The position numbers and the translations under genes were made by a program. A model generated the notes under the pieces. The model had not been told where the DNA came from. It did no database searches and worked only from the letters and a program-made list of their open reading frames with translations. This document shows, in pieces, positions 43,170 to 51,512 of a DNA stretch of 64,000 nucleotides (position 1 is the first letter of the stretch; each line of letters starts with the position of its first letter). The stretch is from CAHJXG01 sp964235485 (GTDB taxonomy: Bacteria; Pseudomonadota; Alphaproteobacteria; Acetobacterales; Acetobacteraceae). Location: the NCBI GenBank assembly GCA_964235485.1, contig CAXSAZ010000005.1, forward strand, positions 124,001 through 188,000, written 5' to 3'.

Positions 43170-43847
43170 ATGCGCATCCTGGTGGTTGAGGACGATTCGG
43201 ACGTGGCCGGCTTCGTGACCAAGGGCCTGCGCGAAGCCGGGCACGAGGCGGCGCAGGCGGGCAACGGCGTGGACGGCCTGTCGCTCGCCACCAGGGAGCC
43301 GTTCGACGCCATCATCCTGGACCGTATGCTGCCCGGCGGGCTGGACGGCCTGGGAGTGCTGGAAACGCTGCGCGCCCAGGACAACCAGACCCCGGTGCTG
43401 TTCCTGTCGGCCATGGTCGGCGTGGACGACCGGGTGCGGGGGTTGCAGGCGGGCGGCGACGACTACCTGACCAAGCCGTTCGCGTTCAGCGAGCTGCTCG
43501 CCCGGGTGGAGGCGCTGATGCGCCGGGGCCGGGGGACGCGGGGTGCAACCCTGCTCGTGGTCGGCGACCTGGAGATGGACCTGCTGTCCCGCACGGTGCG
43601 CCGCCGCGGGCAGAAGATCGACCTGCAGCCGCGGGAGTTCCGCTTATTGGAGTTCCTGATGCGGCACGCCGGGCAGGTGGTGACGCGCACCATGCTTTTG
43701 GAAGGCGTGTGGGATTATCATTTCGATCCGCAAACCAATGTGATCGACGTGCATGTATCCCGGCTCCGCCAGAAGATCGACAAGCCGTTCGACGCGGCGT
43801 CCATCCAGACCGTCCGCAGCGCCGGCTACATGCTGCGCGGCGAATAG
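43170..43847 (+). CDS. OmpR-family response regulator
   Basis: A 225-residue two-component regulator. The receiver domain has the acidic pair Glu7-Asp8, the phosphoacceptor Asp51 (IILDRMLP) and Lys102 (LTKPF). The winged-helix DNA-binding domain occupies about 125-222, ending in VDVHVSRLRQKIDKPF and TVRSAGYMLRGE. It lies between the HtrA-like protease and its sensor kinase, so envelope stress or metal response is likely. Target genes are unknown. Confidence 0.92.
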   Translation: MRILVVEDDSDVAGFVTKGLREAGHEAAQAGNGVDGLSLATREPFDAIILDRMLPGGLDGLGVLETLRAQDNQTPVLFLSAMVGVDDRVRGLQAGGDDYLTKPFAFSELLARVEALMRRGRGTRGATLLVVGDLEMDLLSRTVRRRGQKIDLQPREFRLLEFLMRHAGQVVTRTMLLEGVWDYHFDPQTNVIDVHVSRLRQKIDKPFDAASIQTVRSAGYMLRGE

Positions 43848-43852
43848 GCACG

Positions 43853-45334
43853 GTGCGGACGACCGCCGGGCTGCGCCGCCTGCTCCGCTCGGCAGGCGCC
43901 CGCTTGGCGCTGGCCTATGCCGGGCTGTTCGCCTCCACCGTGCTGATACTGATGCTCCTTATGTGGTGGGCCACGATCGGCCTGCTGAACGCCCAGGTGG
44001 ATGCCGCCATCCGCGCCGACGCGCAAGTGCTGTTCAAGCGGTGGCAGGATGGCGGCCAAGCGGCGCTGCTGGCGAACATCGAGGCCCGGCTGGCCGGCGA
44101 CGCCGACGACGACGCCGTTTACCTCGTGCTCGACCCGGTGGGCCAGCGCCTGGGCGGCAGCCTCGCGGCCTGGCCGGCGGCCGTGGCGGAGGAGGGCGTC
44201 GTTTACGAGCTGCCGACCCGGCATCACGGGGAGGCCAGCCTGGCGCGGCTGCGCCGCTTCGCCTTGCCCGACGGCGCCGCGCTGCTGGTCGGGCGCGACG
44301 TGCAGGCCCGCGCCGCGCTGCAGCGCCTGCTGGCCGCCATGATGGCCTGGGCACTGGTGCCGGTCGGCATCCTGGGGCTGGCGGGGGCGCTCACGGTGCG
44401 GCGGGTGTTCACGCGCATGATGGGGCACGTCACGAAAACCACGGCGGCGATCTCCGCGGGCGAGCTGCCGCCGCGCATCGGGCTGTCGGGCCGGGGCGAC
44501 GAGTTCGACCGGCTGGCGGCGACGTTCAACGACATGCTGGACCGCATCAGCCGGCTGATGGACGGCGTGCGCCAGGTGTCGGACGCCATCGCGCACGACC
44601 TGCGCACCCCGATCACCCGCGCCCGCGCCCGGCTGGAGGACGCGGCAGCCCATGCCGGAAGCACCGCCGAGCTTCGCGCCGCGGTGGACCGCGCGGTGAT
44701 GGACCTGGATGGCGTCACCGCGGTGTTCCAGGCGTTGCTGCGCATCGCGGAGATCGAGGCCGGCGCCGGGCGCTACGCCTTTGCGGCGCTGGATGTCGGC
44801 CCGCTGCTGGCGGGCCTGGCCGAACTCTACGGCGCGGTGGCGGAGGAGCGCGGGCTGACGCTGGCGCTGCAGGCCGCCCAGCCGTTGCCGGTCTGGGGCG
44901 ACCGGGAGCTGATCCAGCAGGCGGTGGCGAACCTCCTGGACAACGCGATCAAGTTCTCGCCGCCCGGCGGCTCGGTCACGCTGCGGGCGCGCCGCGTCCC
45001 CGGCGCGTGGCCGGAGTCGCTGGAGATTGCGGTGCTCGACGGCGGGCCGGGCATCCCGCCCTTGGACCAGGCCCGCGCGACCGACCGGTTCTTTCGGGGG
45101 GAGGCGGCGCGCAACACGCCGGGCTACGGCCTGGGGCTGACGCTGGTGCGGGCGGTGGCGGAGCTGCACGGCGGCGTCCTGCGCCTGCTGGATGCTGCGC
45201 CGGGGCTGCAGGCGCTGCTGACGCTGCCGGCCAGCCGGCAATCGTCGTTCGACATGTCAGACGCCCGGAAGCGCGGTTTCGCGCCGGAAGGTGACCACCA
45301 GAACGTCCCGGTGCGCGGGCTGCTCCGGATCTAG
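43853..45334 (+). CDS. sensor histidine kinase
   Basis: A 493-residue membrane kinase starting at GTG 43853, five bases after the regulator. Two transmembrane segments (about 15-40 and 160-185) enclose a periplasmic domain; a HAMP linker follows. The H-box is SDAIAHDLRTPITR, the N-box NLLDNAIKFSPPGG, and the G1 box LDGGPGIPP. The last ~27 residues, beyond LLTLPA, are unusual in composition because they overlap the 3' end of the convergent oxygenase gene by 78 bases. Confidence 0.9.
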   Translation: MRTTAGLRRLLRSAGARLALAYAGLFASTVLILMLLMWWATIGLLNAQVDAAIRADAQVLFKRWQDGGQAALLANIEARLAGDADDDAVYLVLDPVGQRLGGSLAAWPAAVAEEGVVYELPTRHHGEASLARLRRFALPDGAALLVGRDVQARAALQRLLAAMMAWALVPVGILGLAGALTVRRVFTRMMGHVTKTTAAISAGELPPRIGLSGRGDEFDRLAATFNDMLDRISRLMDGVRQVSDAIAHDLRTPITRARARLEDAAAHAGSTAELRAAVDRAVMDLDGVTAVFQALLRIAEIEAGAGRYAFAALDVGPLLAGLAELYGAVAEERGLTLALQAAQPLPVWGDRELIQQAVANLLDNAIKFSPPGGSVTLRARRVPGAWPESLEIAVLDGGPGIPPLDQARATDRFFRGEAARNTPGYGLGLTLVRAVAELHGGVLRLLDAAPGLQALLTLPASRQSSFDMSDARKRGFAPEGDHQNVPVRGLLRI

Positions 45335-45979
45335 GGGCTGCACGGGCGTGACCCCGTGGAACACCCGGTGGTCGTCCACCAACGCCGCATCCATCGGCGC
45401 TTCGAGGGTGAAACTGCCGAGCAGCGTGCGGTCCAGGCCATGGATGCTGGTGGTGCCGGACAAGATATTGACCCGGCCGACCATCAGCACGAGCACCCAA
45501 TCCACGCCGTCCTGGTGCATCCCTTCGGGCGTCGGCTGGCCGGCCTGGCCGGGACGCGCCTCGATGCGGAACTGGTGCGCCTCGACGTGCCAGGCGGGCG
45601 CGGGGGTCAGGCCGTCGAACAAATCATGACAGAAACGCAGGATGGCCCCGAACGCGGCGGACCCGGCGGCGGCGGGCGTGACCGGATCGAACCAGCGGGC
45701 GATGCCGCCGTTCAGCGCGTTGTAGTCGCGGCTTTGGTAATGCGGCTGGTCCGGCTTGCGTGCGGCGCCCGCGGCGTTGACCAGGAACGCGGCATGGCGG
45801 CGCTTCCGATAGCGTCCGCCGTCGGCCATGTAGGTGTCGAGGCCCAGGTCGTCCCAGGTGCGGGCGAAGCCGTCCCAATCGGACAGCCCGACCACCCGCA
45901 AGGCTTCGGCCATCTCCGGCGCCTGCACGAAAGCGTAGCCGCGGTCGCGCAGCGCCGCCGAGGGATCAAGACTATTCAT
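45257..45979 (-). CDS. 2OG-Fe dioxygenase family protein (2OG-Fe_Oxy_2 type)
   Basis: A 240-residue protein of the family that includes bacterial free-amino-acid hydroxylases such as isoleucine dioxygenase. The iron site is His155/Asp157 (EGMHQDGVDWV) with His208 (VFHGVTPV), and Arg224 (AHRDVLVVTFRR) would hold 2-oxoglutarate. The region EAHQFRIEARPGQ is also typical. It overlaps the mscS gene by four bases at its start (ATGA) and the kinase gene by 78 bases at its end. The substrate is unknown. Confidence 0.82.
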   Translation of the reverse strand: MNSLDPSAALRDRGYAFVQAPEMAEALRVVGLSDWDGFARTWDDLGLDTYMADGGRYRKRRHAAFLVNAAGAARKPDQPHYQSRDYNALNGGIARWFDPVTPAAAGSAAFGAILRFCHDLFDGLTPAPAWHVEAHQFRIEARPGQAGQPTPEGMHQDGVDWVLVLMVGRVNILSGTTSIHGLDRTLLGSFTLEAPMDAALVDDHRVFHGVTPVQPLDPEQPAHRDVLVVTFRRETALPGV

Positions 45980-48462
45980 GCCACCTTCTCCTTGACCGCT
46001 TCTTGGACTGGAGCCGCCGGGTCCGCCGCAGGCGCCGGCGCCGCGCTCAGCACGCGGTAGGACGTAAGCGGGCTTTCAACCGCAAGCTCGTCGAAGCGCA
46101 CCTTCACCCGGCGGTTCAGCTCGCGGCCCACCGACCACCGGCTGGCGGGCTGCGTCTTCATCCGCACGCGCAGCACCCAGGCCGAATCAACGAACTTCTC
46201 GACGCCCATGACATCCAGCTCGTCCAGCACCAGCGAGGCCCATTTCGGGTCGCGCCGCATCTCGGCCGCCAGGTCGCGCACCACCTCGATGACGTGCGCC
46301 GGCTCCTCGTTCAGGCCCACGCTGATGTCGAGCACCGCGTAGCCGTAGTCGCGGGTCTGGTTGGTGACGGTCGTCACCGCGCTGAACGGAACGATGTGCA
46401 CGGCGCCATCCAGCGCGCGCAGGCGGATGGTGCGGATCGACAACGCCTCCACCGTGCCGGTCAGGCCGCCGAGCGTCACGATGTCGCCGACCTGCATCGT
46501 GTTCTCCAGCAGGAGGAACAAGCCGGTGATCAAGTCGCGCACCAGCGTCTGCGACCCGAAACCGACGGCGATGCCGATCACCCCGGCGCCGGCCAGCAGC
46601 GGCGCCACGTTGACGCCAAGCTCGCTCAGCACGACCAGCGCGACCACCAGCAGGATGGCGACCAGCAGCAGCGTGCGGAACATCGGCAGCAGCGTGCGCA
46701 GCCGCCCGGCGCGCGCCAGGTGCGCTTCCGCCGACAAGCGCGCGAGGTGCTGGGCAACCGCGGCGTTCGCACCCTCCCACACCAGCACCGCGAGCAGGAC
46801 CGTGACGACGATCACCGTCAACGCCGACGCGACGCGCCCGCCCAGGCCGTTGCGCACCAGCCAATTCACCGGGCCGAGGTTCCACACTTCAAGCAGCCCA
46901 AGGACGGTGGCAACCGCGAGCACGGCGGTGATGGCGGTGCGCAGCACGGGCCGGTAGAACGTGGCGCGCTCGGCCAATCCCGGGTGGCGTGCCAGCAGCG
47001 CCGGGTCGAAGCGCAGCAGGCGGTCGAGGCCGCCGAGCAGCACGACCGCGGCCAGCCGGGACGCCAGCAGGACGGCGAGCGTGACCAGGGAGAAGTAGAT
47101 GAGCCGCGCGTAGCCGTTGCGCAACTCCGCCGCCCAAACCAGCCAAAGCGCGGCAAGGAAGAAGATGGCGATCAGGTGCCAGATGTTGGCCAGGCGGTTC
47201 AGCACCGACGCCCAAACGCCCGGCACGAGCCGGATCGCGCGGATCGCGGCCGCCACGTGCGCCCGGGACTGCAGCACGGCCACGATCAGGCCGCCGTGAA
47301 GAACAAGCGCGAACAGCTTCAGCAGCGCGTCGTGCGCGGTTTGATACATGCCGAACAGCAGCCCGACCTCGGCCAGCACGTAGCCGGTGACGCCCACGGC
47401 AAGGAGCCAGCGTATCCACCGGGTCAGGAACCCCGCCGCCCAATCCGAAACGGTCAGCAAACGCAGCCGGGGCGCGACTGGGGACACCAGCATCGTCGTG
47501 ACGCTCAGCACCGCCCGGCTGATGACATAGGCATTGAGCACTTCCTGGGTGGCAAGCCGGGAGATCGCAGGCCCGCCCAGCTCGGTGCCGAGCAGCAGAA
47601 AGGATAGGGCGGCGAAGGCGGCGATGGGCAGCAGGTCCAGCAGCAGGCGTCCGAGGAGGTATGGCAGCCGCCGCAGCGTGCCCACCGTCTGGTTGAGCTG
47701 GCGGCTTTGGTTTTGCTCGGTTTCGCCGGCCTCGGCCGCGGCCAGCCCGGACTCGAGCACCGGCAAGACGGCGGCAACTGGGTCCGCCACCGCGGGGGTC
47801 CACATGCCCAGGGCGACGCGCATCCGGCGCAGCAGGCGGACCACGGCGAGCTCGACGACCAGCCCGCTTCCGACGATGGCTGCAAGCCGCCACAGCGCGT
47901 CGAGCAGGCGGGCACGGAAATCCGGGGTCTCGACCTGGGTCGCGATCCAGCGCCACAGCAGCGGCAGGTCGTTCACCGAGTGGATCGCGGTGGCGAGCTG
48001 GGACCCCGTTTTGGCAATCGCCGTCACCGTTTGGTCAACGACCTCGGCGCCCAGGCTGTCGGGCTTGAGCGGCAGGATTTGGCTCGGCGCGGCGGCCGGA
48101 ACGGCGGGGGCAGCCGGCGCCGCAGGGGCAGCCGATGCGGCCGGGGCTGTTCCCGCAGCCGACGCCTCGGGGGCAGGCGTGGCCGTGCCCGTGGCCGGCG
48201 CGGCTTTGGCCAGGCTTTCCAGCACCGTCGTGAACTCGGCCCGGCGCTTGTCGTCCCGCAGCAGGTCCAGCACCTGCTGGGCTTGCGCAGGCGCCAGCGC
48301 CGGGGGCGCTTGATCCGGCGCGGCTCCGGGCGCGGCGGCTTGCGCGGCGGTGGCTTGCGGGGCGGCTGGGGCCGGCGATGCCGGCGTTTGACCGTGCCCG
48401 GGCGACGCGAGGCCGAGCACAAGAACCGGAAGCAGGATCAAGGGCAGGAAGCGCGTTTGCAT
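45976..48462 (-). CDS. MscS-family mechanosensitive channel (large, YbiO-like)
   Basis: An 828-residue channel with a signal peptide (about 1-23), a long Ala/Pro-rich periplasmic segment (24-140), many transmembrane helices and a C-terminal MscS domain. The pore helix and upper beta domain are visible in NVAPLLAGAGVIGIAVGFGS and LLENTMQVGDIVTLGGLTGTVE. Such channels open under hypo-osmotic stress. ATG 48462 gives a clear signal peptide; the frame continues 12 codons upstream. The oxygenase gene starts within its stop. Confidence 0.87.
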   Translation of the reverse strand: MQTRFLPLILLPVLVLGLASPGHGQTPASPAPAAPQATAAQAAAPGAAPDQAPPALAPAQAQQVLDLLRDDKRRAEFTTVLESLAKAAPATGTATPAPEASAAGTAPAASAAPAAPAAPAVPAAAPSQILPLKPDSLGAEVVDQTVTAIAKTGSQLATAIHSVNDLPLLWRWIATQVETPDFRARLLDALWRLAAIVGSGLVVELAVVRLLRRMRVALGMWTPAVADPVAAVLPVLESGLAAAEAGETEQNQSRQLNQTVGTLRRLPYLLGRLLLDLLPIAAFAALSFLLLGTELGGPAISRLATQEVLNAYVISRAVLSVTTMLVSPVAPRLRLLTVSDWAAGFLTRWIRWLLAVGVTGYVLAEVGLLFGMYQTAHDALLKLFALVLHGGLIVAVLQSRAHVAAAIRAIRLVPGVWASVLNRLANIWHLIAIFFLAALWLVWAAELRNGYARLIYFSLVTLAVLLASRLAAVVLLGGLDRLLRFDPALLARHPGLAERATFYRPVLRTAITAVLAVATVLGLLEVWNLGPVNWLVRNGLGGRVASALTVIVVTVLLAVLVWEGANAAVAQHLARLSAEAHLARAGRLRTLLPMFRTLLLVAILLVVALVVLSELGVNVAPLLAGAGVIGIAVGFGSQTLVRDLITGLFLLLENTMQVGDIVTLGGLTGTVEALSIRTIRLRALDGAVHIVPFSAVTTVTNQTRDYGYAVLDISVGLNEEPAHVIEVVRDLAAEMRRDPKWASLVLDELDVMGVEKFVDSAWVLRVRMKTQPASRWSVGRELNRRVKVRFDELAVESPLTSYRVLSAAPAPAADPAAPVQEAVKEKVA

Positions 48463-48574
48463 GCGAAGCGTCGAACACCCGTGCGCAAACCGTGTCAATG
48501 GCGGGCTGGGGAACGGCCCGGGGGTGACATCGCCGACGGAACGCCCAGCTTGGTGGCATGGTCAGGTGCTGCTT

Positions 48575-48769
48575 ATGACGACGTTGCTGACGATTCTGGT
48601 GGGTTTGGCGATGCTGGGGACGGTGGGCGTGCTGTTCGCCGGGCTGTTCGGCTTGGCGCGCGGCGGAGAAAACGCGCGCTTGTCCAACACCCTGATGCGC
48701 TGGCGCGTCCTGCTGCAGGCCGTGGCGCTGGTGCTGTTCGTGATCCTGCTCTCGCTGTTGCGGGGCTGA
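48575..48769 (+). CDS. HIG1-like twin transmembrane protein (64 aa)
   Basis: A 64-residue protein with two transmembrane helices (about 4-27 and 42-62) joined by a basic loop ARGGENARLSNTLMRWRVLLQ, the pattern of HIG1-domain proteins. Mitochondrial HIG1 proteins assist respiratory supercomplexes; the bacterial role is not established. AGGTG lies near the ATG. It precedes the etf operon on the same strand. Confidence 0.75.
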   Translation: MTTLLTILVGLAMLGTVGVLFAGLFGLARGGENARLSNTLMRWRVLLQAVALVLFVILLSLLRG

Positions 48770-48788
48770 CGGCAGGAACCGGCCCGGT

Positions 48789-48816
48789 TTGACATTCCGG
48801 TGGCCTGCCCCATAAG
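48789..48816 (+). promoter_or_regulatory. candidate etfB promoter
   Basis: TTGACA (48789-48794) and CATAAG (48811-48816) are separated by 16 bases, about 90 bases before the etfB ATG. The -35 is consensus and the -10 is a fair match. The same CATAAGG -10 form occurs in the candidate sdhC promoter. Confidence 0.5.
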
Positions 48817-48906
48817 GTCCGACCGATTTTTGCCGTGCTGCGGAGGGCTGCCGGGCCTGGCCTCGCCCGGCGTGCGCCCCCTCACCCGTAACTCAATGGC
48901 AGTCCC

Positions 48907-49656
48907 ATGAAGCTCCTCGTCCCTGTCAAGCGCGTCGTCGATTACAACGTGAAGGTGCGTGTCAAGGCGGACGGCTCCGGCGTGGAAACGGCGGGGGTCA
49001 AGATGTCGATGAATCCCTTCGACGAGATCGCGGTCGAGGAAGCGGTGCGCCTCAAGGAAAAGGGCGTCGCCACCGAGATCGTCGCGGTGTCCATGGGCAT
49101 CGCGGCCTGCGCGGAAACGATCCGCACGGCGCTCGCCATGGGCGCCGACCGCGGCGTGCTGGTGGAAACGGACGTGGAGCTGCAGCCGCTCGCGGTTGCC
49201 AAGCTGCTGCGCGCGCTGGCCGACAAGGAGCAGCCCGGCCTCATCATCATGGGCAAGCAGGCCATCGACGACGACATGAACGCAACCGGGCAGATGCTGG
49301 CCGCCCTGCTCGGCTGGCCGCAGGGCACCTTTGCGAGCCGGGTCGCCGTGGAAGGCGAGAAGCTAGTGGTGACGCGGGAAATCGACGGCGGCTTGGAAAC
49401 GCTGGAGCTGGACCTGCCCTGCATCGTCACCACCGACCTGCGTTTGAACGAGCCGCGCTATGCGTCGCTGCCCAACATCATGAAGGCGCGCAAGAAGCCC
49501 ATCGAGACGGTCAAGCCCGCCGACCTCGGCGTGGACCCGGCGCCCCGGCTGCGCCTGGTGAAAGTCGCGGAGCCGCCGCGCCGCAGCGCCGGGGTCAAGG
49601 TCGGCTCGGTGGCCGAGCTGGTGCAGAAACTGCGAACCGAAGCGAAGGTGATCTGA
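48907..49656 (+). CDS. etfB: electron transfer flavoprotein beta subunit
   Basis: A 249-residue EtfB. KLLVPVKRVVDYNVKVRVK at the N-terminus, MSMNPFDEIAVEEAVRLKEK near 36, the AMP-binding GKQAIDDDMNATGQMLAALLGWPQ near 117, and LNEPRYASLPNIMKARKKPIE near 180 are the family signature. With EtfA it carries electrons from acyl-CoA and other dehydrogenases to ETF-quinone oxidoreductase. The etfA gene starts two bases after its stop. Confidence 0.97.
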   Translation: MKLLVPVKRVVDYNVKVRVKADGSGVETAGVKMSMNPFDEIAVEEAVRLKEKGVATEIVAVSMGIAACAETIRTALAMGADRGVLVETDVELQPLAVAKLLRALADKEQPGLIIMGKQAIDDDMNATGQMLAALLGWPQGTFASRVAVEGEKLVVTREIDGGLETLELDLPCIVTTDLRLNEPRYASLPNIMKARKKPIETVKPADLGVDPAPRLRLVKVAEPPRRSAGVKVGSVAELVQKLRTEAKVI

Positions 49657-49657
49657 C

Positions 49658-50596
49658 ATGGCGTCCCTTGTCCTGCTCGACCACGACCACGGCCAGATCA
49701 AGCAGCCGTCCCGCAGCGCCGTCGCCGCCGCGGCCCTTTTGGGCGAGGTCCACGCGCTGGTGGCCGGGGAGAACGTGGGCGACGCCGCCGCGGCCGCGGC
49801 CAAGCTGCCGGGCGTTTCCAAGGTGCACGTGGCCGACAGCCCGGCTTACGCCCACAGCCTGGCGGAGCCGTTGGCGGCGCTGCTGGTCTCGATGGCCGGG
49901 CACCACGACCACATCCTGGCGGCCAGCACGGCGACCGGCAAGAACGTGATGCCGCGCGTCGCCGCCCTGTTGGACGTGCAGCCGATCAGCGACATCGCCG
50001 GGATCGTCGATGCCGACACCTTTGTCCGCCCGATCTATGCGGGCAACGCCCTGGCAACCGTCGCGTCCTCGGACCCCAAGAAGGTCATCACGGTCCGCGC
50101 CGCGAGCTTCGACCCGGTGGCGGCGGAAGGCGGTGATGCCGCCATCGAGCCGGTCTCGGCGCCTGAGGCCCCGGCCACGTCGCGCTTCGTGTCGGCGGAG
50201 CTGTCCAAGAGCGAGCGGCCGGAGCTGACCGCGGCGCGCATCGTGATCTCCGGCGGGCGCGGGATGCAGAACGGCGAGAACTTCAAGCTGCTGGAGCCGA
50301 TCGCCGACAAGCTGGGTGCGGCCGTCGGCGCGTCGCGGGCGGCGGTGGATGCGGGCTACGTGCCGAACGACTACCAGGTGGGGCAGACCGGCAAGATCGT
50401 GGCGCCGGAGCTTTACCTCGCAATCGGCATCAGCGGCGCGATCCAGCACCTGGCGGGCATGAAGGACAGCAAGGTCATCGTGGCCATCAACAAGGACGAG
50501 GACGCGCCGATCTTCCAGGTGGCCGACTACGGCTTCGTGGGCGACCTGTTCACCGCACTGCCAGAACTCGAAACGGAGCTGGGGCGGGCTTCTTGA
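49658..50596 (+). CDS. etfA: electron transfer flavoprotein alpha subunit
   Basis: A 312-residue EtfA. The N-terminal half is a Rossmann-like domain; the C-terminal FAD-binding part has SGGRGMQNGENFKLLEPIAD, GASRAAVDAGYVPNDYQVGQTGK and GISGAIQHLAGMKDSKVIVA, then DEDAPIFQVADYGFVGDL. It pairs with EtfB. The hbd gene begins inside its stop codon, which implies a three-gene operon. Confidence 0.97.
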   Translation: MASLVLLDHDHGQIKQPSRSAVAAAALLGEVHALVAGENVGDAAAAAAKLPGVSKVHVADSPAYAHSLAEPLAALLVSMAGHHDHILAASTATGKNVMPRVAALLDVQPISDIAGIVDADTFVRPIYAGNALATVASSDPKKVITVRAASFDPVAAEGGDAAIEPVSAPEAPATSRFVSAELSKSERPELTAARIVISGGRGMQNGENFKLLEPIADKLGAAVGASRAAVDAGYVPNDYQVGQTGKIVAPELYLAIGISGAIQHLAGMKDSKVIVAINKDEDAPIFQVADYGFVGDLFTALPELETELGRAS

Positions 50597-51498
50597 CGGC
50601 CGACCTGGAGCAGGCTGCGTCGCCCGACGTGCGGGCGGTGGGCGTGGTCGGCGCCGGGCAGATGGGCGCCGGCATCGCGCATGTCTGCGCGCTGGCCGGG
50701 TTGCCCGTCGTGCTGCTGGACACCAAGCCGGACGCGCTGGACAAGGCGATGGCGGCGATGGCGCGCAACATGGACCGCCAGGTCGCCAAGGACGCGATCA
50801 CCGCCGGGCAAAAGGCGGATGCGCTGGCGCGGGTCACGCCCAGCGGCGACTACGCGGACTTCGCCGATGCCGACTTGGTGATCGAGGCAGTGACGGAGAA
50901 GGAGGAGGTCAAGCGCGCCATCTTCCGCGCCCTGATCCCCCACCTGAAGCAAGCCTGCATCCTGGCGAGCAACACCAGCAGCATCAGCATCACCCGCCTG
51001 GCCGCCAGTACCGACCGGCCGGAACGCTTCATCGGTATGCACTTCATGAACCCGGTCCCGGTTATGAAGCTGGTCGAGGTCATCCGCGGCATCGCGACGG
51101 CCGAGCCGACGTTCCAGGCGGTGCAGGCCCTGGCCGCCCGGCTCGACAAGACCACGGCGGTGTCCGAGGACTTCCCGGCCTTCATCGTCAACCGCATCCT
51201 GATGCCGATGATCAACGAGGCGGTTTACGCCTTGTATGAGGGCGTCGGCGGCGTGACCGCCATCGACGGCGCGCTGCGGCTGGGCGCCAACCACAAGATG
51301 GGGCCGCTGGAGCTGGCCGACTTCATCGGGCTGGATACCTGCCTCAGCATCATGCAGGTGCTGCACGAGGGGCTGGCGGACAGCAAGTACCGCCCCTGCC
51401 CGCTGCTGGTGAAGTATGTCGAGGCGGGCTGGCTGGGCCGCAAGACCGGGCGCGGCTTCTACGACTACGCGGCCACGCCGCCGCGCCCGACGCGCTGA
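50593..51498 (+). CDS. hbd: 3-hydroxybutyryl-CoA dehydrogenase
   Basis: A 301-residue NAD-dependent 3-hydroxyacyl-CoA dehydrogenase. The Rossmann motif GVVGAGQMGAGIAHVCALAG starts near residue 17, SNTSSISITRLA near 134, the catalytic His in RFIGMHFMNPVPVMKLVE near 152, and the C-terminal NHKMGPLELADFIGLDT near 235. The frame begins at a TTG (50593) that overlaps the etfA TGA; a GTG 12 codons downstream is the alternative. Linkage to etf suggests fatty acid or butyrate/PHB metabolism. Confidence 0.92.
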   Translation: MTADLEQAASPDVRAVGVVGAGQMGAGIAHVCALAGLPVVLLDTKPDALDKAMAAMARNMDRQVAKDAITAGQKADALARVTPSGDYADFADADLVIEAVTEKEEVKRAIFRALIPHLKQACILASNTSSISITRLAASTDRPERFIGMHFMNPVPVMKLVEVIRGIATAEPTFQAVQALAARLDKTTAVSEDFPAFIVNRILMPMINEAVYALYEGVGGVTAIDGALRLGANHKMGPLELADFIGLDTCLSIMQVLHEGLADSKYRPCPLLVKYVEAGWLGRKTGRGFYDYAATPPRPTR

Positions 51499-51512
51499 TC
51501 GCGCCCACGCCG

